Of a DNA stretch of 64,000 nt, positions 27,783 through 36,544 are shown one piece after another (position 1 is the stretch's first letter; the number at the start of each line of letters is the position of its first letter). The stretch is taken from assembly GCF_002980495.1 (NCBI RefSeq), contig NZ_PVBR01000007.1:203188-267187 (forward strand), in the 5' to 3' direction. The notes under the pieces were generated by a model. It made no database searches. It was not told the DNA's origin and saw nothing but the letters and a program-made list of their open reading frames with translations. Origin of the DNA: Phyllobacterium phragmitis (GTDB taxonomy: Bacteria; Pseudomonadota; Alphaproteobacteria; Rhizobiales; Rhizobiaceae). The position numbers and the translations under genes were made by a program.

Positions 27783-28691
27783 ATGATGCCGCAACCCTCG
27801 ATTTTCAAAGCCGCCTTGTGGATGGCCGGATGGCTTTCCCTGATGCTGGTCACGGCGGTTGCCGGACGTGAGACGACGCGGGAACTCGACGTCTTCCAGG
27901 TCATGCTGATGCGCTCGGTCATCGGCTTTTTCATGCTCTATCCGCTGGTGCGCATCAGTGGCGGATTGGCGGCGATGAAGACGGCCCGGCCTCTCGGCCA
28001 TATCGGCCGGAATGTCGTGCACTATACCGGGCAATATCTGTGGCTCTATGCGCTGACGCTGATCCCGCTGGCGCAGCTCATCGCCATCGAATTCACCATG
28101 CCGATCTGGACGGCGATCCTCGCCGTCATCTTTCTCGGCGAGCGGATGAACGTCTGGAAGAACGCCTCCATCGTTCTCGGCCTCATCGGCGTCGCCATCA
28201 TCGTACGGCCAGGGGCCGGCGAGATCAATCCAGGTCAGCTCTATGCCCTTGCCGCGGCGGTCGGCTTCGCCATTTCGGTGGTGATGGTCAAATCACTCAC
28301 CCGGACGGAAAGCGTCGTCAAGATCATCTTCTGGATGCTGATCGTGCAATCGGTGATAGGGCTCATACCGGCGATCCCGGTCTGGCAATGGCCCTCGGCG
28401 CAGGTCTGGCCCTGGATATTCGTCATCGCCTTCGGCGGCACGTTTTCGCATTATTGCATGGCGCGGGCGATGCTCTATGCCGATGCCACCGTGGTCGTGC
28501 CGATGGACTTCCTGCGCGTGCCGCTCACCGCGCTGACGGGATGGCTCATCTATTCCGAGCGGGTCGATACCGTCACCGTGGTCGGCGCCGCGCTCATCCT
28601 CGCCGGAAACATGCTCAATCTGAAAAGTGCGGGAACGGCGCGCATTCGTCCGGCTTCAAATCCTACATCCATTGACCGTACATCCAATTGA
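27783..28691 (+). CDS. EamA/DMT-superfamily transporter
   Basis: A 302-residue integral membrane protein with ten hydrophobic helices in two repeats, the drug/metabolite transporter layout. Segments such as LIPLAQLIAIEFTMPIWTA and FGGTFSHYCMARAMLYADA match the EamA repeats. The start is ATG 27783 (a second ATG follows at once), and the ribosome-binding site is weak. The transported compound cannot be told from sequence. The upstream mosaic repeat ends 11 bases before the gene. Confidence 0.9.
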   Translation: MMPQPSIFKAALWMAGWLSLMLVTAVAGRETTRELDVFQVMLMRSVIGFFMLYPLVRISGGLAAMKTARPLGHIGRNVVHYTGQYLWLYALTLIPLAQLIAIEFTMPIWTAILAVIFLGERMNVWKNASIVLGLIGVAIIVRPGAGEINPGQLYALAAAVGFAISVVMVKSLTRTESVVKIIFWMLIVQSVIGLIPAIPVWQWPSAQVWPWIFVIAFGGTFSHYCMARAMLYADATVVVPMDFLRVPLTALTGWLIYSERVDTVTVVGAALILAGNMLNLKSAGTARIRPASNPTSIDRTSN

Positions 28692-28769
28692 CAAATTTCC
28701 GGTTTATCCTTTCATGATAGGATAGGATATCTCATCGCCCTCGTTGGCCATGAGGACGAGGATTTTACG

Positions 28770-29426
28770 ATGGCCGGTCGTGCGCCACATCAGGTTCGCT
28801 GGGATTACGATATCGCCGAATTATGGGCCGACGGCGTCATTCACGTCATCGGCGTGGTGTTCGCCGTCATTGGCGCCGTCACCATGACCGCGGTGTCCCT
28901 CAATGCCGAACAGCCGGTCCTGTCGGCCGCGGCGATCATCTATGTCTTGAGCCTCGTCGCGGCGATCAGCGTCTCCGCGGTCTACAATATCTGGCCGGTC
29001 ACGCCGACGAAATGGTTTCTGCGCCGTTTCGACCATGCGATGATCTATCTGCTGATCGCCGGAACCTATACGCCGTTCACGATCAAGATGGGTGCACAGT
29101 CATGGCCGCTGCTGGCGGCGATCTGGACGATCGCCATCATCGGCATCCTGTTGAAGCTGTTCCTGCCGGGACGTTTCGACCGCCTGTCGATCCTGCTCTA
29201 TCTGGCGCTTGGATGGAGCGGCGTCCTCGTCTATGACGCGATGACCGCGTCGCTTTCGCCGACAGTGGTCCGGCTGATCGCAGCCGGCGGGATCGTCTAT
29301 TCGCTCGGCGTGATCTTCCATGTCTGGGAGCGCCTGCGGTTCCAGAACGCGATCTGGCACGGCTTCGTCGTCACCGGCGCCGCCCTGCATTATTGCGCGG
29401 TGTTCTATTCGATCTCCATGTCCTGA
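28770..29426 (+). CDS. Hemolysin-III / PAQR-family membrane protein
   Basis: A 218-residue protein with seven membrane segments. The HlyIII/PAQR metal-site blocks are RRFDHAMIYLLIAGTYTPF near residue 88 and HGFVVTGAALHYCAV near 197. The family is named for hemolysin III but in most bacteria the role is undefined membrane-lipid or metal-dependent hydrolase activity. No operon partner is apparent. Confidence 0.9.
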   Translation: MAGRAPHQVRWDYDIAELWADGVIHVIGVVFAVIGAVTMTAVSLNAEQPVLSAAAIIYVLSLVAAISVSAVYNIWPVTPTKWFLRRFDHAMIYLLIAGTYTPFTIKMGAQSWPLLAAIWTIAIIGILLKLFLPGRFDRLSILLYLALGWSGVLVYDAMTASLSPTVVRLIAAGGIVYSLGVIFHVWERLRFQNAIWHGFVVTGAALHYCAVFYSISMS

Positions 29427-29528
29427 GGTTGGCGCTTCTTGACACTCCCTTTTGCCCTCCCGAGTTTTTATCGAGGAGCGGGCAGAGGGATGAAATGGCG
29501 CCAACGCTTCGACCTGAAAGCTCACATT

Positions 29529-29620
29529 TAGAGCGGTTCATATTGAATTGGCAACGCCGGGCGAGACAGTACCCCCTCTGCCCCACAAGCGATTCCATTT
29601 AAAGATGAACCGCTCTAATG
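29529..29620. repeat. Intergenic element bounded by AGAGCGGTTCAT inverted ends
   Basis: AGAGCGGTTCAT at the left and ATGAACCGCTCT at the right form a perfect 12-base inverted repeat about 90 bases apart. Similar right-end sequence, ATGAACCGCTCTAA, occurs near 36567-36580. It sits at the 3' end of dnaE2. The rest of 29427-29614 has no gene. Confidence 0.7.
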
Positions 29621-32600
29621 AAAATCGCGGGATTTCGGCAGGATGCGCACATTGCGTGGGTGCCGGGCGGCGGGCTTTCCGGCGGGCTGGACGGAACCTG
29701 CATGCGGCGGCTCCAGGTGCGACCGGTCGGCGAGGCCGAGCAGTTCGCCGGAACGGTCGAAAAGCCTTTTCGCCACCACATGCACCACATCCTCCTTACT
29801 GCGCTGCACCTGGCCTTCGACCATGAGCAGGCGGGCGCCCATGACCTCCTTGCGCTGGCTCTTCATCAGCTTCGACCAGACGACGATATTGGCGATGCCG
29901 GTTTCATCCTCGATGGTGATGAAGACGACGCCCTTGGCGCTGCCCGGCCTCTGCCGGATGGTGACGACGCCGGCGACTTTCAGTCTCCGGCCGTTCCTTG
30001 CCGCCCCGGCCTCGCGGCAACTGACGGCGCCTTCGCCCGACAACCCCTCGCGCAGAAACTGCATGGGATGGCCTTTCAGCGACAGGCGCGTCGTCTCGTA
30101 ATCGACGATGACATGTTCGGGCATTTTCATCGCCGGCAGCCGGACTTCCGCTTCGGCCGCCAGCTCCGCGGCCTGAGCCGCCTCGAAAAGCGGCATCGTT
30201 TCGTCATTCGGCAGACGGCGCACGGCCCATAGCGCCTGCCTGCGGTCGATATCGAGCGAGCCGAACGCATCGGCATCGGCGAGAGCCATGAAGGCGCGTC
30301 GTTCGAGATGGATGCGGCGGTGCAGCTCCTCGATGCTGGGATAAGAGCCGCTGTCGCGCCTTTCGCATAGTTTCTTCGCCCAATTCTCCGAAAAGCCATC
30401 GATCTGGCGAAAGCCGAGCCGCAGGGCGAGCCTGCCGTCCTCAGTGCGTTCGAGCGTGTTGTCCCAGGTGCTGAAATTGATATCGGCCGGGCGGACCTCG
30501 ACATCATGCTCGCGGGCGTCGCGAACGATCTGGGCGGGCGCATAAAACCCCATGGGCTGGGAATTGAGAAGGGCTGCGGCGAAGACCGCCGGGTGGTGGC
30601 ATTTGATCCAGGCCGAGACATAGACGAGCACGGCGAAGCTCGCCGCATGGCTTTCGGGAAAGCCATATTCGCCAAAGCCCTTGATCTGGTTGAAGCAGTT
30701 TTCGGCGAAGGTGGGATCGTAACCGCGCGCGATCATTTTACCGACCATCTTTTCCTGAAGCTCATGAATCGTGCCCATATGCCGGAAGGTCGCCATGGCG
30801 CGGCGCAGCTGGTTGGCCTCTTCGGACGTGAACCTCGCCGCGTCGATGGCGATCCGCATCGCCTGCTCCTGGAACAGCGGCACGCCCAAGGTTTTTTCCA
30901 GAATGTTGCGCAACTCGTCCTTGTCGCCATGCTCGGGAGACGGGGCTGGATAGTCCACCTTCTCCTCTTTGTTGCGGCGGCGCAGATAGGGATGCACCAT
31001 GTCGCCCTGAATGGGGCCGGGACGGACGATCGCCACCTCGATCACCAGATCGTAAAATTCCTGCGGCTTGAGGCGCGGCAGCATGCTCATCTGCGCCCGG
31101 CTTTCCACCTGGAACACGCCGATCGAATCGGCGCGGCACAGCATGTCGTAGACGGCCTTGTCCTTCTGCGGCACCGTGGCAAGCTCCAGCTTCCGTCCGT
31201 CATGGAGGTGAATCAGGTCGAAGGCCTTGCGGATGCAGGTGAGCATACCGAGCGCCAGCACGTCGACCTTCATGAGACCGACCGCATCGATATCGTCCTT
31301 GTCCCACTCGATGAAGCTGCGGTCCTTCATCGCCGCCGGCCCGATCGGCACGGTCTCGTCCAGCCGCTCCTGCGTCAGCACGAAGCCGCCGACATGTTGC
31401 GAGAGATGGCGCGGGAAGCCGATCAGCTCGGAGGCGAGCCTGACGGCGCGCCGTATCATCGGGTTTTCCGGATCGAGGCCGGCCTGGCGCACCTCGCGCG
31501 TCTCCAGGCCTCCGCCGGAAATGCCCCAGACCGTGCCGGCAAGCGCCGCCGTCACATCCTCGGTCAGGCCCAGCGCCTTGCCGACATCGCGGATAGCGCT
31601 GCGCGAACGATAGCTGATGACGGTCGCGACGATGGCCGCGCGCGTCCTGCCATAACGATCATAGACATATTGCATCACCTCCTCGCGGCGTTGATGCTCG
31701 AAATCGACATCGATATCGGGCGGCTCCCGCCGCTCCGCGGAAATGAATCGCTCGAAAAGAAGATCGCTCTGGGCGGGATCGACCGCCGTGATGCCGAGGC
31801 AATAGCAAACGGCGGAATTGGCCGCCGAGCCGCGCCCCTGGCACAGGATATTGTTATCGCGAGCGAAGCGAACGATGTCGTGGACGGTCAGGAAATAGGG
31901 CGCATATTGCAATTCCCCGATCAGTTTCAGCTCTTTTTCCAGGAGATCGCGGACCTTTTGCGGGGTTTTTCCCGCGCCATAGTGCTTTTCCGCGCCTTCC
32001 CATGCAAGATCTTCCAGATGCTGCTGCGGGGTCTTGCCGGGTGGCACCGGCTCGTCGGGATAGGCTTCACTCAGGTCTTCAAGCGAAAAAGTGATGGGCG
32101 CGGTGAAGGCTTGCGTGGCGGCGATGGCCTGGGGATAGCTGCGGAACAGGCGCGCCATCTCGGAGGGCTGCTTCAGATGCCGTTCGGCGTTCTTTTCGAG
32201 TTTTCGCCCGGCTGCATCGATCGTCACATGCTCGCGGATACAGGTGAGAACGTCCTGCAGGGGACGGCGCTCCGGCACATGGTAGAGAACATCATTGACC
32301 GCCAGAAGCGGCACGCCGGCATCACGCGCCAGCCGGGCCAGGGCTTCGGCCCGCCGCGCATCGGCCCCTTGGCGCGGCATGGACAGCGCGAGCCAGACCG
32401 TATCGGGTGCGGCAAGCCCGATTTCATGCAGGAAAGCGGGAAAGGCATCATCGGGCTCATCGGGCGGCAGGACGGCGATCTGGAAGGCCTTCGCCCGGAA
32501 CAGAAAATCCTGCCAAAGAAGATGGCACTCGCCTTTTACACCCGCCCGCGCCTTGCCATCGCTCAAGCAGCGGCTAAGCTGGCCATAAGCGGCTCTGTCA

Positions 32601-32860
32601 CGGGGGTAGACGAGCAGATCCGGCGTGCCGTCGATGAAGACCAGGCGGCAACCGATGAAAAGCCTGACGGGGAACCCTTTCTCCTTCAGGTCGCGTTGCG
32701 CGATATGCGCACGAACGACGCCGGCGAGCGTGTTGCGGTCGGCGATGCCGATGCCGGAGAGGCCGAGTTCCACGGCCGTCTTTACCAGTTCATGCGGATG
32801 GGACGCCCCGCGCAGGAAGGAGAAATTGCTGGCGACGGCGAGCTCGGAATATTCCTGCAT
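29615..32860 (-). CDS. dnaE2: Error-prone DNA polymerase DnaE2 (ImuC)
   Basis: The 1,081-residue C-family translesion polymerase of the ImuABC mutasome, active in SOS mutagenesis. It starts with a PHP domain (ELAVASNFSFLRGASHPHELV). The palm has GRGSAANSAVCYCLGIT near residue 340 and the catalytic PDIDVDFEHQRREEV near 378. A helix-hairpin-helix region and an OB domain (VAGVVTIRQRPGSAKGVVF) lie at the C-terminus. It is 12 bases downstream of imuB with ribosome-binding site AAGGGAGCACGCC. It needs ImuB to contact the beta clamp. Confidence 0.96.
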   Translation of the reverse strand: MQEYSELAVASNFSFLRGASHPHELVKTAVELGLSGIGIADRNTLAGVVRAHIAQRDLKEKGFPVRLFIGCRLVFIDGTPDLLVYPRDRAAYGQLSRCLSDGKARAGVKGECHLLWQDFLFRAKAFQIAVLPPDEPDDAFPAFLHEIGLAAPDTVWLALSMPRQGADARRAEALARLARDAGVPLLAVNDVLYHVPERRPLQDVLTCIREHVTIDAAGRKLEKNAERHLKQPSEMARLFRSYPQAIAATQAFTAPITFSLEDLSEAYPDEPVPPGKTPQQHLEDLAWEGAEKHYGAGKTPQKVRDLLEKELKLIGELQYAPYFLTVHDIVRFARDNNILCQGRGSAANSAVCYCLGITAVDPAQSDLLFERFISAERREPPDIDVDFEHQRREEVMQYVYDRYGRTRAAIVATVISYRSRSAIRDVGKALGLTEDVTAALAGTVWGISGGGLETREVRQAGLDPENPMIRRAVRLASELIGFPRHLSQHVGGFVLTQERLDETVPIGPAAMKDRSFIEWDKDDIDAVGLMKVDVLALGMLTCIRKAFDLIHLHDGRKLELATVPQKDKAVYDMLCRADSIGVFQVESRAQMSMLPRLKPQEFYDLVIEVAIVRPGPIQGDMVHPYLRRRNKEEKVDYPAPSPEHGDKDELRNILEKTLGVPLFQEQAMRIAIDAARFTSEEANQLRRAMATFRHMGTIHELQEKMVGKMIARGYDPTFAENCFNQIKGFGEYGFPESHAASFAVLVYVSAWIKCHHPAVFAAALLNSQPMGFYAPAQIVRDAREHDVEVRPADINFSTWDNTLERTEDGRLALRLGFRQIDGFSENWAKKLCERRDSGSYPSIEELHRRIHLERRAFMALADADAFGSLDIDRRQALWAVRRLPNDETMPLFEAAQAAELAAEAEVRLPAMKMPEHVIVDYETTRLSLKGHPMQFLREGLSGEGAVSCREAGAARNGRRLKVAGVVTIRQRPGSAKGVVFITIEDETGIANIVVWSKLMKSQRKEVMGARLLMVEGQVQRSKEDVVHVVAKRLFDRSGELLGLADRSHLEPPHAGSVQPAGKPAARHPRNVRILPKSRDFH

Positions 32861-32872
32861 GGCGTGCTCCCT

Positions 32873-34543
32873 TCAGGCGAAAAGCCCCTGGAGGAACCAT
32901 TGCGGCGCATGATCACGATCATAAAGGCCTTCGCGGAATATCCAGAACCGGCGCCCGGCATCATCCTCGATCCGGTAATAATCGCGCGCCCTGGCCTGCA
33001 GAACGGTTTTACGTAAGTCCGATGGGAAAGCAGTTCCTGCTTTTCCCGGGAAAACCGGTTCCCACTTTTCCTGGACTTGCTCGCGCCACCATTCCGGCGC
33101 GATCCGCTCCGGCCCTTCGGCAAGCGCTACCTCATGCAGGACACGCCGCCAGCGGAACTGCATCGGCGGACCGTCAGGCACTTCCGCCACGGCCTCGATG
33201 CGCTGCGGCGGCTGGAACAGGCGAATGGGACGCGCCGGCGGATCGCCCATATGGCGCGGCCCCGTGCGATACGCATCCGCCGTCTGGTGGATGGCCGGCA
33301 TCATCGAGAAGGCCCGCTCGGGAATATGGGTATCGACGGCCAGGGGGCGCAGGATTCGGGCCGGCCCCATGCGGGCCGAAAGACGATCGACCAGCGCATC
33401 GATGCCGGATGCCGTTTCCCGCCGGCTGTCGAGGCTCGTCTGCCGATGAACGACGCGCTCCACGCGGAGCGCCGACAATTGCACCGCATCGAAACCGTAG
33501 CCCGCGTCGAGCGGCTCGGCGAGCGCGGAAAGCCGCTCCCTGATCAGGCGGAAGAACGGCGCGGTTTCGACAAGCGGACGCCCGGCCTCGACGGTAATGC
33601 GGCGCACCAGGCCATCGACGCGGAAGAAGGCAGCTTCTATCTCGCGGGCGCCTTCCCCGCGCTCTTCAAGGAAGGAAAACAGTTCATCGCCCAACTGCCC
33701 GAGAAGCGCTTCGACCGCATCCATGACGATCAGCGGCTCCGCCATCCGCCGCCCGGCGACGCAGACCGGAATCATGCGCAGCGGCGAGACAGGCTTGGCG
33801 GCCCGGCCGAAAAGTGCGTCGAGCCGCTCCACCACGGCCTCGCCGAAACGCGCCGTCAGCGCGGCGCGCGGCAGGGCGGCGACATCGCCGATGGTCCGCA
33901 GGCCCGCCCGTTTCAGCCCGACGAGACTCATTTCCTCGATTTCCAGGGAAATCAGCGGCAGATTCCGCAAAATGCTATCGTTACCATCATCAAAAATATT
34001 GTCATTCTTAAAAATGATATCGTTGTCATCAGCGGAAAAAACACCGCCGCGCGAAAAGCGGGCAAGGGCGCGGGCGGCGCGGGCATTGCCTGATATCGCC
34101 GCCTTGACCGCGAAACCGTTCTTGCGCAGCTGAGTCACCACATCGCGCAGCATGGCCTCCAGCCCGCCGAAGAGATGGTCGCAGCCGGTGATATCCAGCA
34201 CGATGCCATGCGGCGGATCGAAGGCGACAAGCGGCGAATAGCGGTGGCACCAATCGGCCAGCCGATCGAGAAGCCGCGCGTCTTCGTCGGGCGCGGCGGT
34301 GGCCACCTCCAAGTTTTGAAACAAGGCGCGCGCATCCGTCAGCGCCATGCCGACATGGAGGCCGGCGGCCGCGGCGTTGCGGTCGACCGCCGTCAGCCGC
34401 AGCGCATTGGCGATCCGGTCGACAACGATCAGCGGCGCGTCAACGGCCCTGCGCCACGGATTTTCGCGCCGCAGCCGGTCCGTGGAAAGGTGCGGGAACC
34501 ACAGTGCCAGAAAGTGCCTCGACGTGTCTGAAGATGTTTTCAT
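32873..34543 (-). CDS. imuB: ImuB, Y-family polymerase-like mutasome subunit
   Basis: A 556-residue Y-family-like protein that lacks polymerase activity in studied homologs and links DnaE2 to the clamp. The opening RHFLALWFPHLSTDRLRRE is typical. The finger/palm part includes IVVDRIANALRLTAVDRNAAAAGL in two blocks and a helix-hairpin-helix SLVGLKRAGLRTIGDVAALPR. Two oddities stand out. An AT-rich low-complexity insert (residues about 172-192, KNDNIF-like repeats) lies in the linker. A palindromic repeat (33012-33082) is translated in frame as EKWEPVFPGKAGTAFPSDLR just before RARDYYRIEDD. The start at 34543 lies inside imuA by 104 bases. Confidence 0.93.
   Translation of the reverse strand: MKTSSDTSRHFLALWFPHLSTDRLRRENPWRRAVDAPLIVVDRIANALRLTAVDRNAAAAGLHVGMALTDARALFQNLEVATAAPDEDARLLDRLADWCHRYSPLVAFDPPHGIVLDITGCDHLFGGLEAMLRDVVTQLRKNGFAVKAAISGNARAARALARFSRGGVFSADDNDIIFKNDNIFDDGNDSILRNLPLISLEIEEMSLVGLKRAGLRTIGDVAALPRAALTARFGEAVVERLDALFGRAAKPVSPLRMIPVCVAGRRMAEPLIVMDAVEALLGQLGDELFSFLEERGEGAREIEAAFFRVDGLVRRITVEAGRPLVETAPFFRLIRERLSALAEPLDAGYGFDAVQLSALRVERVVHRQTSLDSRRETASGIDALVDRLSARMGPARILRPLAVDTHIPERAFSMMPAIHQTADAYRTGPRHMGDPPARPIRLFQPPQRIEAVAEVPDGPPMQFRWRRVLHEVALAEGPERIAPEWWREQVQEKWEPVFPGKAGTAFPSDLRKTVLQARARDYYRIEDDAGRRFWIFREGLYDRDHAPQWFLQGLFA
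33012..33082. repeat. Palindromic repeat inserted in frame within imuB
   Basis: The ends GTAAGTCC and GGACTTGC are inverted. The interior contains CTTTTCCCGGGAAAACCGG and CCCACTTTTCC. A near-identical copy without coding function lies at 39664-39731 and a shorter one within a permease gene at 44833-44880. In imuB it replaces a short linker and keeps the frame open. Confidence 0.85.
33967..34030 (-). repeat. AT-rich triplicated microrepeat within imuB
   Basis: Three related units of about 20 bases (AACGATATCATTTTTAAG, AATGACAATATTTTTGATG, AACGATAGCATTTTG, read on the minus strand) encode NDIIF, NDNIF and NDSIL. The base composition is far richer in A and T than the flanking gene. The frame is preserved. 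Confidence 0.75.
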
Positions 34544-35231
34544 CGATATTCCATTCCATGATCCAATGTCCGGTCGTGCCCTGGCGATTGCGCAGCAGGG
34601 CCACATCGAAAGCCGGCCGGCCCGGCGCCCGCGCGCCACTCGACTGCGATGGCGCGGCGGCGATCCGCCAGCGCGTCAGGGCGGCGCTGCCGCCGGGCGA
34701 GTTGCCATGCATCAGGAGAAATGCCGGCGCATCCGCTTCGCGCGCGGCCAGTTGCAGACGCCGCGAAACCGTCAGATCGAGGCATTTCGGCGTGCCCCAC
34801 GGCGCGATCATCACGGCGCCGATGCCCGCAACCTCCAACGCATCGGATGCGCCGCGCAGCACATCCCTTGCCGACGGGCAGCGCACGACCAGAAGCCGGC
34901 TCGGATCGAAGCCCAGCGCGGCGAGGCCCGGCGGATAGATGCCGCCGCTCTCGCGCGCCACGACATCCTCCTCCAGCCAGACGACCGGCCGAACGCCATC
35001 CGAAGCACGCAATGCAAGAGCCAGCGCGAATCCCGTCGCCGCACCCGCATCGCCTGTCTCCGCCGCGAATATCTCGTGCAGCGCGCCCCGCGGCAGCCCT
35101 CCGGCAAATGCCTGATCCGCCTCGGCAAAGCCCGATGCGAAGACGGAGCGGCGTGAACCATCCCGATCGGAATCCTTGCCGTCAATGGCCGCAACAGCGC
35201 GCCGCAACGCCGAAAGGTCGACGGTGCTCAC
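34440..35231 (-). CDS. imuA: ImuA, RecA-like mutasome subunit
   Basis: A 263-residue RecA/SulA-like protein that is the first gene of the SOS mutagenesis cassette. It opens with a GTG at 35231 (MSTVDLSALRRAVAAID). A RecA-fold core is seen as LPRGALHEIFAAE, PVVWLEEDVVARESG and RLLVVRCPSARDVL. It ends 104 bases inside imuB. A LexA box lies 20 bases upstream, so it should be induced by DNA damage together with imuB and dnaE2. Confidence 0.93.
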   Translation of the reverse strand: MSTVDLSALRRAVAAIDGKDSDRDGSRRSVFASGFAEADQAFAGGLPRGALHEIFAAETGDAGAATGFALALALRASDGVRPVVWLEEDVVARESGGIYPPGLAALGFDPSRLLVVRCPSARDVLRGASDALEVAGIGAVMIAPWGTPKCLDLTVSRRLQLAAREADAPAFLLMHGNSPGGSAALTRWRIAAAPSQSSGARAPGRPAFDVALLRNRQGTTGHWIMEWNIDENIFRHVEALSGTVVPAPFHGPAAARKSVAQGR

Positions 35232-35250
35232 AATATCAATCCCTGTAAAT

Positions 35251-35265
35251 GTTCTCTATTTGTTC
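35251..35265. promoter_or_regulatory. LexA (SOS) box of imuA-imuB-dnaE2
   Basis: GTTCTCTATTTGTTC matches the alphaproteobacterial LexA operator GTTC-N7-GTTC exactly. It lies 20 bases upstream of the imuA start, where it would block the promoter until RecA-driven LexA cleavage. Confidence 0.88.
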
Positions 35266-35341
35266 CAGTATTGAATCGAGTCAGGGAAGAGTCAAGCCGA
35301 GAAACGCTGTGAAGCGCGATACCTTGAAGAAATATACGAAT

Positions 35342-35359
35342 CATATATATTCCATATAT
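35342..35359. promoter_or_regulatory. AT-rich direct repeat upstream of the ParD-like gene
   Basis: CATATAT occurs twice with an 11-base period (35342-35348 and 35353-35359), one helical turn apart, 24 bases upstream of the ParD-like start. Ribbon-helix-helix antitoxins often bind such repeats to control their own operon. The same stretch could supply the -10 region. Binding is inference. Confidence 0.35.
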
Positions 35360-35383
35360 TGTTTACTTAACCAGGTGGGCACC

Positions 35384-35602
35384 ATGGGTATCGTGAAGAT
35401 CAGCGACGAACTGCATGAGGAACTGCGCAAGGCCAGCGATGTCATGTGCCGGTCGATCAACGCGCAAGCCGAATATTGGATGAAGATCGGCATGCTGGCA
35501 CAGGCCAATCCGGACATGTCTTTCAACGAGATCGTCCAGCTGCAATTGCGCACCGCCAATGTCGATCTCGATTTCCCATCCATGCCGATACGACCGTCAT
35601 GA
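35384..35602 (+). CDS. ParD-like antitoxin-family protein
   Basis: A 72-residue protein, MGIVKISDELHEELRKASDV, with MCRSINAQAEYWMKIGMLAQ following. This matches the ParD-like (PF11903-type) ribbon-helix-helix layout: an N-terminal strand then two helices. The ribosome-binding site AGGTGGG supports the start at 35384. The stop overlaps the start of the methionine aminopeptidase gene (ATGA). No ParE-type toxin is present on either side. DNA binding and autoregulation are inferred from the fold. Confidence 0.8.
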   Translation: MGIVKISDELHEELRKASDVMCRSINAQAEYWMKIGMLAQANPDMSFNEIVQLQLRTANVDLDFPSMPIRPS

Positions 35603-36387
35603 TCAAGTCGGCCGCGGATATCGAGAAGATGGCGGTGGCCGGCTCGCTGCTGGCTTCCGTCTTCACGCTTCTGGACCGGACCGATCTCGCCGGCATGACG
35701 ACGATGCAGGTCAATGACCTGGTGGAGGATCATATCACGCGCGCGCTGCAGGCGCGGCCCGCCAGTAAGGGGCAATATGATTATCCCTATGTGCTGAACT
35801 GCTCGAAGAACAGAACCGTCTGCCATGGCATGCCTTCCGATGCAGACATCATTGCGCAAGGCGACATCATCAATTTCGACATCACGCTGGAGAAGGACGG
35901 TTTCATCGCCGATTCCAGCAAGACCTATATGATCGGCAATGTCGCGCCCTTCGCCTCGCGTCTGGTGCGTGTGACCTATGAGGCCCTGTGGAAGGGGATC
36001 GCCGCCGTGCGGCCGGGCGCCTTTCTCGGTGATATCGGCCATGCCATCGAACGCCACGCAAAACGGCATGACTACAGCGTGGTCCGCGAATATTGCGGCC
36101 ATGGCATCGGCAGGAAAATGCATGAGGAGCCGAAAGTCATGCATTTCGGCAAGCCGGGCACGGGCGTTCGCCTGCGCGAAGGCATGGTTTTCACCATAGA
36201 GCCGATGCTCAATCAGGGGGCCGCCAAGGTGAAGACCGAAGAAGACGGCTGGACGGTCGTGACCCGCGACGGGAAACTCTCCGCGCAGTTCGAGCATACG
36301 ATGGCGGTGACATCCGATGGCGTTCGGGTGTTGACCCTGCGTCCCGGCGAGGAGAAGATGCTGGCGGGTCTCAAGCGGGCGGCTTAG
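35599..36387 (+). CDS. map: Type I methionine aminopeptidase
   Basis: A 262-residue metalloprotease that removes initiator methionine from new proteins. Metal ligands are visible: two aspartates in INFDITLEKDGFIADSSKTY (about residues 94 and 105), the histidine in CGHGIG near 170, and glutamates in TIEPML near 202 and FEHTMAV near 233. The start ATG at 35599 overlaps the ParD-like stop. This is a compact stand-alone enzyme and may be a second aminopeptidase if the genome has another map copy elsewhere. Confidence 0.95.
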   Translation: MIKSAADIEKMAVAGSLLASVFTLLDRTDLAGMTTMQVNDLVEDHITRALQARPASKGQYDYPYVLNCSKNRTVCHGMPSDADIIAQGDIINFDITLEKDGFIADSSKTYMIGNVAPFASRLVRVTYEALWKGIAAVRPGAFLGDIGHAIERHAKRHDYSVVREYCGHGIGRKMHEEPKVMHFGKPGTGVRLREGMVFTIEPMLNQGAAKVKTEEDGWTVVTRDGKLSAQFEHTMAVTSDGVRVLTLRPGEEKMLAGLKRAA

Positions 36388-36426
36388 GGCATTTCATTTT
36401 TAGATGGAGACGTCGGTGTAACTGGA

Positions 36427-36544
36427 ATGCCCCTCATCCGCCTGCCGGCACCTTCTCCCCGCACGCGGGGAGAAGGAAGAAGCGGCAACGTTGATGCCTC
36501 CCTCTCCCCGTTCTTTACGGGGAGAGGGTAAGGGTGAGGGGCAT
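36427..36544. repeat. Rhizobial-type CCCCTCATCCG intergenic repeat, copy 1
   Basis: ATGCCCCTCATCC at the left and GGTGAGGGGCAT at the right are inverted. The inside has paired CTTCTCCCCG/CGGGGAGAAGG and CTCTCCCCGTTCTTTACGGG hairpins. Copies lie at 41097-41216 and 54440-54553. Short open frames inside these copies are not genes. Confidence 0.85.

Noticed and set aside
30506..33016. An 836-residue plus-strand frame opposite dnaE2
   Set aside because: Antisense shadow; the minus strand has full DnaE2 motifs.
35384..36387. Classical type II toxin-antitoxin pair (ParDE)
   Set aside because: The partner gene is a complete methionine aminopeptidase with all metal ligands, and no ParE-like toxin is present. 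Kept only as an unusual pair.
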